Below, piece after piece: positions 33,633-38,437 of a DNA stretch of 38,437 nucleotides (positions are counted from its first letter, which is position 1; each line of letters starts with the position of its first letter). A model generated the notes under the pieces. It searched no databases and had not been told where the DNA came from. It worked only from the letters and a program-made list of their open reading frames with translations. The position numbers and the translations under genes were made by a program. Where the stretch lies: assembly GCF_040605455.1 (NCBI RefSeq), contig NZ_JBEXCV010000089.1, positions 1 to 38,437 of the forward strand, written 5' to 3'. Source of the stretch: Embleya sp040605455. GTDB lineage: Bacteria > Actinomycetota > Actinomycetes > Streptomycetales > Streptomycetaceae.

Positions 33633-34697
33633 CTACCGGGCGCTGACCTCGTGCACGTGCGCCACGATGCGGGTGAGCACCTCGGGGTCGGTGTGGGGCA
33701 GTACGCCGTGCCCGAGGTTGAAGATGTGCCCCTCGGCGGCGCGCCCGGCGGCCAGCACCTCGTCGGTCTTGGCCCGGATCGCCTCCCACGGCGCGAACAC
33801 CACGGCCGAGTCCAGGTTGCCCTGGAGCGCTTTGCCCGGCCCGACCCGGGTCGCCGCCACGTCCAGCGGAATCCGCCAGTCGACGCCGACCACGTCCGCG
33901 CCGGCCTCGCCGAACATGCGCAGCAGTTCCCCGGTGCCCACGCCGAAGTGGATCCGCGGCACGCCGTAGTGCTCGACCGAGGACAGCACCTTCGTACTGG
34001 CCGGCAGCACCGACGCCCGGTAGTCGGCGGCGGAGAGCGCGCCGGCCCACGAGTCGAACAGCTGGATCGCCGACGCGCCCGCCTCGATCTGCACCTTCAG
34101 GAACGCCGAGGTGATCTGCGCGAGCCGGCCCACCAGGTCTGCCCACAGTTGCGGGTCGCCGTACATCAGCGCCTTGGTGCGCTCGTGGTTCTTCGACGGG
34201 CCGCCCTCGACCAGGTAGCTCGCGAGGGTGAACGGCGCCCCGGCGAAGCCGATCAGCGGCGTGCCGCCGAGTTCGCCGACGAGTTGGCCGACCGCCTCGG
34301 TGATGTAGGGGACATCCTCCGGCGTCAGGTCGCGCAGCTGCGCGAGATCGGCGCGCGAGCGGATCGGGTTGGCCACGACCGGGCCGACCCCGGGCTTGAT
34401 GTCCAGGTCGATGCCGATCGCCTTGAGCGGCACCACGATGTCGCTGAAGAAGATCGCCGCGTCCACGCCGTGCCGGCGCACCGGCTGCAGGGTGATCTCG
34501 GTGACCAGGTCCGGCCGCATGCACGATTCGAGCATCGCGGTGCCCTCGCGGAGCTTGCGGTACTCGGGCAGCGAACGACCCGCCTGGCGCATGAACCACA
34601 CCGGGGTGTGCGGTACGGGTTCACGTCGGCAGGCCCGCAGGAAGGCCGAGTCTCGGACGGTGGCATGCGGAAGGCTCGTTTCGGTCACATCCGCCAT
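33633..34697 (-). CDS. hemE: Uroporphyrinogen decarboxylase
   Basis: Converts uroporphyrinogen III to coproporphyrinogen III. The 354-residue product has the signature PVWFMRQAGRSLPEYR with the conserved Arg residues, FFSDIVVPLKAIGIDL (the conserved Asp in SDI), GFAGAPFTLASYLVEGG, IQLFDSWAGALSAADY and FNLGHGVLPHTDPE near the C-terminus. The ATG at 34697 is used; a GTG three codons later is possible. The gene is divergent from the DUF3000 gene, with 93 nt shared between them. It feeds HemY and HemQ downstream. Confidence 0.96.
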   Translation of the reverse strand: MADVTETSLPHATVRDSAFLRACRREPVPHTPVWFMRQAGRSLPEYRKLREGTAMLESCMRPDLVTEITLQPVRRHGVDAAIFFSDIVVPLKAIGIDLDIKPGVGPVVANPIRSRADLAQLRDLTPEDVPYITEAVGQLVGELGGTPLIGFAGAPFTLASYLVEGGPSKNHERTKALMYGDPQLWADLVGRLAQITSAFLKVQIEAGASAIQLFDSWAGALSAADYRASVLPASTKVLSSVEHYGVPRIHFGVGTGELLRMFGEAGADVVGVDWRIPLDVAATRVGPGKALQGNLDSAVVFAPWEAIRAKTDEVLAAGRAAEGHIFNLGHGVLPHTDPEVLTRIVAHVHEVSAR

Positions 34698-34777
34698 GGT
34701 CCCAGACGCACCCGGACGGCCCAGACCGAGCACCCCCGCCCGGCGCGTCGCCCGGGACTGGCGACCCCGGCGCGGCC

Positions 34778-34783
34778 TAGGCT
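34778..34783 (+). promoter_or_regulatory. Candidate -10 of a leaderless DUF3000 transcript
   Basis: TAGGCT (TANNNT pattern) ends exactly 7 nt before the ATG at 34791, and no Shine-Dalgarno sequence is present. The ATG is probably the transcript start. The hemE promoter must lie in the same 93-nt stretch on the other strand. Confidence 0.5.
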
Positions 34784-34790
34784 GCCAGGC

Positions 34791-35381
34791 ATGGCAGCAG
34801 TCGGCGAGACCGAGGAGCCCGAGGAGTTCCGGCAGGCGCTGGCCGGATGGCGGGCCGCGATCCTGCGCCCGGAGATCGTCCTGGAGGAGATGTCCCGGCC
34901 CCGCGGCCTGGCCCCCTTCTCGGCGGCTTTCGCGGCCGAGGTGGCCCTGGGCGAGGACGAACTGGCGGGCGGCCGGATCGTGCTGCTGCACGACCCGGCG
35001 GGCCACGAGGCCTGGGAGGGGACGTTTCGCGTGGTCACCATGACGCGCGCCGAACTCGAACCCGAGCTGGCCATGGATCCGCTGCTGCCCGAGGTCGGCT
35101 GGACCTGGCTGACCGAGTCCCTGCACGCGGTCGGCGCCGCCTATCGGGCCCCCAGCGGCACCATCAGTCGCAGTACCTCGCAGGGTTTCGGCGGACTCTC
35201 CGGGCAGATCGCCCGGACCGAGATCGAGGTCCGGGCATCGTGGACCCCGGCCGACGACGAGTTGCTTCCGCACCTGTTGGCGTGGACCGAACTCATGTGC
35301 ACGTGCGCGGGTTTGCCGCCGGTGGTTTCCGGCGAAGGAGTCGTCGCCATACCGCGCCGGCCCTCGCGACCCGGCTCCTGA
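34791..35381 (+). CDS. DUF3000 family protein
   Basis: A 196-residue soluble protein of a conserved actinobacterial family without assigned function. Recognisable stretches are FRQALAGWRAAILRPEIVLEEM, PFSAAFAAEV, GRIVLLHDPAGHEAWEGTFRVV, DPLLPEVGWTWLTESLHAVGA and SGTISRSTSQGFGGL. No catalytic motif is visible. The family is found next to hemE in Streptomyces and mycobacteria, which suggests a link to heme or to housekeeping but proves nothing. The start codon has a leaderless promoter signature. Confidence 0.85.
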   Translation: MAAVGETEEPEEFRQALAGWRAAILRPEIVLEEMSRPRGLAPFSAAFAAEVALGEDELAGGRIVLLHDPAGHEAWEGTFRVVTMTRAELEPELAMDPLLPEVGWTWLTESLHAVGAAYRAPSGTISRSTSQGFGGLSGQIARTEIEVRASWTPADDELLPHLLAWTELMCTCAGLPPVVSGEGVVAIPRRPSRPGS

Positions 35382-35560
35382 CACGCCGGGTCACCGCTGC
35401 GAGACCTCGCGGTCACACACCCGGGTCAACGTCGCATAACGGATTTGGATCTTCCTCTAAAGGCCGGCGCCATATGTGCCGAAGGACAGGGTGACCACCC
35501 CGAAGGAGTAGCTGGTCGGGCCGCTTCTTCGGGAATCGCGATCACTGCGCAGGAGGCCCG
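35382..35560 (+). promoter_or_regulatory. whiI upstream region
   Basis: This 179-nt non-coding stretch is AT-richer than its surroundings (GCATAACGGATTTGG, TCTTCCTCTAAAGG), as is common in developmental promoters. In Streptomyces whiI is controlled by WhiA/WhiB and BldM; I cannot assign their sites with confidence. AGGAGG before the GTG is the ribosome-binding site. Confidence 0.4.
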
Positions 35561-36229
35561 GTGTCGGTACTTCTCGATCACCCTGCAAACCTGCTTGCCT
35601 ACCGTCCTTCCAAGCCCACGGCAATGGTTGTCGTCGCGGACCCCCGGGTTCGCGACGCCGTCATCCGCCACCTGTGGGCCCTCGGTGTGCGCGACGTCGT
35701 CGGGGCGTCGACCATCGCCGAGGCTCGATCCCGTGCCGGCACGCCGCGCGACCTCTGTGTCGCCGACGTGCACCTGCCGGACGGCTCCGGACTCACGCTT
35801 CTCACCGAGATGCGCGCGTCCGGCTGGCCGAACGGCTTGGCACTCTCCGCAGCCGACGACATCGGTGCCGTTCGTTCCGCGCTTGCCGCGGGCGTTCGGG
35901 GCTATGTCGTGACCGGCGCGCGAGCGGGACTGAACCCTGGACACGCACGGCAAGCGGGAATGCACCACGGGATGCCCCAGGCAAACCGCATGCGTCCGTC
36001 GGAACAGCGCGGGACGGAGCCCGGCTCCGGCGTCCGGGAGCTTTCGGCGCGCGAGATCGAGGTCCTGCGCCTCGTCGCGGAGGGCCGGTCCAACAAGGCG
36101 ATCGGCCAGGCGATGGGCCTGTCGGCGTTGACGGTCAAGAGCCATCTCGCCCGCATCGCCCGCAAGATGGGCACGGGCGACCGTGCCGGCATGGTGGCCC
36201 TCGCATTGCGGGCCGGCATCATCAGCTGA
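35561..36229 (+). CDS. whiI: Atypical response regulator WhiI
   Basis: A 222-residue NarL/LuxR-type regulator with an N-terminal receiver domain (about 20-120) and a C-terminal helix-turn-helix (about 160-215: ELSAREIEVLRLVAEGRSNK, LTVKSHLARIARKM). The receiver keeps Asp69 (ADVHLPDGSG) but has Ala-Asp where the acidic pair should be (VVVADPR), and no Lys after RGY (RGYVVTGA), so normal phosphorylation is unlikely. Streptomyces WhiI is such a degenerate regulator, forms heterodimers with BldM and is needed for sporulation septation; there it lies near hemE, as here. The GTG at 35561 has AGGAGG upstream. A very strong terminator follows. Confidence 0.85.
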   Translation: MSVLLDHPANLLAYRPSKPTAMVVVADPRVRDAVIRHLWALGVRDVVGASTIAEARSRAGTPRDLCVADVHLPDGSGLTLLTEMRASGWPNGLALSAADDIGAVRSALAAGVRGYVVTGARAGLNPGHARQAGMHHGMPQANRMRPSEQRGTEPGSGVRELSAREIEVLRLVAEGRSNKAIGQAMGLSALTVKSHLARIARKMGTGDRAGMVALALRAGIIS

Positions 36230-36268
36230 CGCAGGTCGGCTGGGCATCAGGACACCTCATCAGGTAGA

Positions 36269-36308
36269 GCCGAATCCCGGCGGGTGGACCCACCCGCCGG
36301 GATTCGGC
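36269..36308. terminator. Very strong terminator after whiI
   Basis: An 18-bp perfect inverted repeat (GCCGAATCCCGGCGGGTG, loop GACC, then its complement) begins 40 nt after the whiI stop. There is no T-run. It is the longest perfect stem with a loop in the window. Confidence 0.8.
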
Positions 36309-36316
36309 ATGCCGGG

Positions 36317-36344
36317 GATCGGCCCTCTCGGTGTCGGGCCGATC
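36317..36344 (+). other. Second hairpin between whiI and the RNase D gene
   Basis: GATCGGCCC and GGGCCGATC pair around a 10-nt loop, 8 nt after the first terminator. It may be a back-up terminator or a regulatory site of the next gene. The following stretch up to 36454 holds no gene that I can support. Confidence 0.4.
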
Positions 36345-36454
36345 GGCGTCCGGGCAGCGGGACCAGCTGATTTTGTCCGGTTTCCGACCGTCGTACACCG
36401 TCGGTGGCGCGCCCACCTTGGCGGGGACCTGCCCGATCGGGTGGACGGGCGGGT

Positions 36455-36460
36455 TATTTT
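36455..36460 (+). promoter_or_regulatory. Candidate -10 of a leaderless RNase D transcript
   Basis: TATTTT ends 6 nt before the GTG at 36467. It is an unusually AT-rich spot for this genome and fits TANNNT. GGTGGG just before the GTG is too close to act as a normal Shine-Dalgarno sequence. Confidence 0.5.
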
Positions 36461-36466
36461 GGTGGG

Positions 36467-37744
36467 GTGACCGACGCCTCCTTCGAAACCTCATCCGAAC
36501 TTCCGGCGCCGGTCCCCCCGGCGCCGGTCCCTCTCCTGGCACCTCGCGAGGGCGTACCGCCCGTCGTGGCGGATCCGCGAGCGCTCGCCGAGACCATCGC
36601 CGCCTTCGCCGCCGGAGCGGGACCGGTCGCCGTCGACGCCGAGCGGGCGTCGGGCTATCGCTACGGACAACGCGCCTATCTGATCCAGCTGCGTCGGGCC
36701 GGCGCGGGCAGCGCCCTGGTCGACCCTGCGGCATGTCCGGACCTGTCCGGGCTCGGCGCGGCGATCGTCGACGCCGAATGGGTCCTGCACGCCGCCTCCC
36801 AGGACCTGCCGTGCCTGGCCGAGGTCGGCATGGTGCCACGGCGGATCTTCGACACCGAGCTGGCCGGCCGGCTCGCCGCCTTCCCCCGGGTGGGGCTGGG
36901 TGCGATGGTCGAGGCCGTGCTCGGCTTCTCGCTGGAAAAGGGGCATTCGGCGGTGGACTGGTCCACCCGTCCCCTGCCCGAGCCGTGGCTGCGCTACGCC
37001 GCGCTGGACGTGGAGGTGCTGATCGAGCTGCGCGACGAGCTCGAGGCCATCCTGACCGAGCAGGGCAAGCTCGACTGGGCCCTGCAGGAGTTCGCCGCGA
37101 TCGCCGCCGCACCGCCGCCCGCCCCGCGGGTCGACCCGTGGCGGCGCACCTCCGGACTGCACCGGGTGCGGCGCCGTCGGCAGTTGGCGATCGTGCGCGC
37201 GTTGTGGCTGGCCCGGGACGGCATCGCGCGGCAGAAGGACGTCTCGCCGGGCCGGGTCATCCCGGACAGCGCGATCGTCGAGGCCGCGCTCGCCGGGCCC
37301 GCGTCGGTGGCCGCCCTGCTCGCGCTGCCCGGCTTCACCGGTCGAGACAGCCGGCGCCAGGCCGGCGTGTGGCTGGCTGCGATCGAGCAGGCCCGGGCGC
37401 TGCCCGAGGTGGAGCTGCCGATGTCCACGCTGCCGCACGAGGGCCCGCCGCCGGCACGCGCGTGGACGGACAAGGACCCGGCCGCCGCGGAGCGCCTGAC
37501 CGCGGCCAAGACGGCCGTCGCGGCCATCGCGGACGAGCACACACTGCCCACCGAGAACCTGCTCGCGCCGGACTACGTGCGCCGGCTCGCCTGGGCCCCG
37601 CCCGCAGTGCCCACCGCCGACGCGGTCGGCGACGTGCTGCGCGCCTTCGGCGCACGTTCGTGGCAGATCGGCCTGACCGCGCCCGCGCTCTCCGGCGCCT
37701 TCCTGCGGCTGGCCGCGCACGCCGCCAACGGCACGAGCGCCTGA
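36467..37744 (+). CDS. RNase D-like 3'-5' exonuclease with HRDC domain
   Basis: A DEDD-family ribonuclease probably trimming 3' ends of tRNA or other RNA. The 425-residue product has Exo I GPVAVDAERASGYRYGQRAYLIQL (Asp and Glu ligands), Exo II VLHAASQDLPCLAEVG with FDTELAGRL, and Exo III LRYAALDVEVLIELRDEL (Tyr and Asp). An HRDC domain follows (VRRRRQLAIVRALWLARDGIARQKDVSPGRVIPD). The C-terminal region of about 110 residues has a second HRDC-like helical part. The GTG at 36467 is favoured by a leaderless signature; the family has a Pro-rich N-terminus here. A strong terminator follows. Confidence 0.9.
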   Translation: MTDASFETSSELPAPVPPAPVPLLAPREGVPPVVADPRALAETIAAFAAGAGPVAVDAERASGYRYGQRAYLIQLRRAGAGSALVDPAACPDLSGLGAAIVDAEWVLHAASQDLPCLAEVGMVPRRIFDTELAGRLAAFPRVGLGAMVEAVLGFSLEKGHSAVDWSTRPLPEPWLRYAALDVEVLIELRDELEAILTEQGKLDWALQEFAAIAAAPPPAPRVDPWRRTSGLHRVRRRRQLAIVRALWLARDGIARQKDVSPGRVIPDSAIVEAALAGPASVAALLALPGFTGRDSRRQAGVWLAAIEQARALPEVELPMSTLPHEGPPPARAWTDKDPAAAERLTAAKTAVAAIADEHTLPTENLLAPDYVRRLAWAPPAVPTADAVGDVLRAFGARSWQIGLTAPALSGAFLRLAAHAANGTSA

Positions 37745-37755
37745 CCCGCACGTCC

Positions 37756-37784
37756 GCGCACCGGGCGCGTCCCGCCCGGTGCGC
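37756..37784 (+). terminator. Terminator after the RNase D gene
   Basis: GCGCACCGGGC (37756-37766) and GCCCGGTGCGC (37774-37784) form a perfect 11-bp stem with a 7-nt loop, 12 nt after the stop codon. No T-run is present. Confidence 0.7.
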
Positions 37785-37889
37785 CGCGCCAGGCAGGCGA
37801 TCCGCCGAGCCCGGCGCGGCGGGGGCGTGCGCCACGCGCTGCCTTACCCGACCTTTGCTTTGTCATTGACGCCGGATCCCCCTGGATGG

Positions 37890-37908
37890 TTTGGTTAGCC
37901 TCGCCTAA
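37890..37908 (+). promoter_or_regulatory. Iron box (IdeR/DmdR1-type) upstream of efeU
   Basis: The 19-mer TTTGGTTAGCCTCGCCTAA matches 16 of 19 positions of the palindromic iron-regulator consensus TTAGGTTAGCCTAACCTAA. TTGACG at 37866-37871 may be a -35. The box lies 41 nt before the permease start, where a DtxR-family repressor loaded with iron would block transcription. AT content rises sharply just after it. Confidence 0.75.
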
Positions 37909-37949
37909 TTCTCATTCTTCAATATTTGCTCGAACTGGTGGGGTGGCCT

Positions 37950-38437
37950 GTGTTCGCCAACTATCTGATTGGCCTGCGCGAGGGCCTGGAGGCGGCCCTC
38001 GTGGTCAGCATCCTGATCGCCTACCTGGTCAAGACCGGTCGGCGCGAGGCGCTGCCCGCAGTGTGGGTCGGCATCGGCGCGGCGGTCGGCCTGAGCGTGG
38101 CCCTGGAGGCCGCCCTCGAACTGACCTCGGCGGAGATGGACTTCAAGCAGCAGGAATTGTTCGGCGGTTCGCTGTCGATCGTCGCGGTGCTGCTGGTGAC
38201 CTGGATGATCTTCTGGATGCGGCGGACCTCGCACGCGTTGAAGGCGGAGTTGCAGGGTCGATTGGACCAGGCGCTGGCGATGGGCACCGGCGCGCTGGTG
38301 CTGACCGCGTTCCTGTCGGTGGGCCGCGAGGGCCTGGAGACCGCGGTGATCGTGTGGGGCACCGCCCGCTCCACCGGCGAGAACACCGACCCGATGATCG
38401 GCGTCGCCCTCGGCCTGGCCACCGCCGTCGTGCTCGG
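37950..38437 (+). CDS. efeU: FTR1/EfeU family iron permease, cut by the window end
   Basis: The first 162 codons of a high-affinity iron permease of the plasma membrane. It starts FANYLIGLREGLEAALVVSILIAYLVK, with the REGLE iron-binding motif in the first helix, and has a second REGLE in VLTAFLSVGREGLETAVIVWG; hydrophobic helices lie between. EfeU works with the lipoprotein EfeO and the DyP peroxidase EfeB, which would be expected just beyond the window. The GTG at 37950 is the only start giving the family N-terminus. Iron control is supported by the upstream box. Confidence 0.9.
   Translation, partial: MFANYLIGLREGLEAALVVSILIAYLVKTGRREALPAVWVGIGAAVGLSVALEAALELTSAEMDFKQQELFGGSLSIVAVLLVTWMIFWMRRTSHALKAELQGRLDQALAMGTGALVLTAFLSVGREGLETAVIVWGTARSTGENTDPMIGVALGLATAVVL

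Noticed and set aside
31029..35381. A 1450-codon plus-strand open frame across hemQ, hemY and hemE
   Set aside because: It is antisense to three clear heme genes and only its end coincides with the real DUF3000 gene in the same frame. The rest has no recognisable domain.

Overview
This is a very GC-rich bacterial chromosome segment with dense, mostly co-directional operons, many GTG or TTG starts and long antisense ORF shadows. A gene matching the Streptomyces sporulation regulator whiI, a hemE-hemY-hemQ group of the coproporphyrin-dependent heme pathway, a Mycobacterium-type sulfite reductase and an IdeR/DmdR-type iron box point to a filamentous sporulating actinomycete, Streptomycetaceae or a close relative. 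This is an inference from gene content. I see no rRNA, tRNA, CRISPR array, insertion sequence or phage genes. It looks like core chromosome rather than an island.

Layout. 1-3423: an extreme G14C15 run at the edge, then rsgA, a YihY/BrkB membrane protein and a MarR-like regulator, all on the minus strand. 3613-12675: a sulfur assimilation locus. It starts with a leaderless 27-residue cysteine leader peptide and continues with sirA, a small zinc-ribbon protein, cysH, a 20-codon mini-ORF, cysD, cysN, a sulfonate-type ABC transporter (ssuA, ssuB, ssuC) and a sirohydrochlorin chelatase. No cysC (APS kinase) is present between cysH and cysD, and CysH carries the cysteine set of an APS reductase, so sulfate would go ATP + sulfate > APS > sulfite > sulfide, with siroheme supplied by the chelatase. 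12700-15652: an aminoglycoside-phosphotransferase-fold protein, a SAV2148-type HEPN protein with a degenerate motif, and a 67-residue protein. 15816-22226: glgX, treY and treZ, a complete route from glycogen-type glucan to trehalose. 22330-25773: a PPK2 polyphosphate kinase with an unusual Lys/Ala-rich plus acidic N-terminal extension, a ZapE-type ATPase, and a divergent RibD/DHFR-fold reductase. 25966-28425: a stress-protein-like ORF, murC and msrB.

28510-31141 is the most interesting part. A membrane protein of the TIGR04222 type with four Cys in its C-terminal tail is followed by a DUF692 multinuclear iron oxidase (MNIO), a translationally coupled small protein resembling the DUF2063-type MNIO partners, and a membrane-anchored protein whose tail has His clusters and then seven Cys spaced in Ser/Gly hexads. 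MNIOs are known to modify cysteines in ribosomal peptides, so this looks like a membrane-anchored cysteine-modification or metal-binding system.

31200-34697: hemE, hemY and hemQ on the minus strand. 34791-37744: a DUF3000 protein, whiI and an RNase D-like exonuclease. 37950-end: the start of an EfeU/FTR1 iron permease behind a near-consensus iron box. Strong inverted repeats close most transcription units. Several genes lack a Shine-Dalgarno sequence but carry a -10-like hexamer 6-7 nt before the start codon, which indicates leaderless transcripts.
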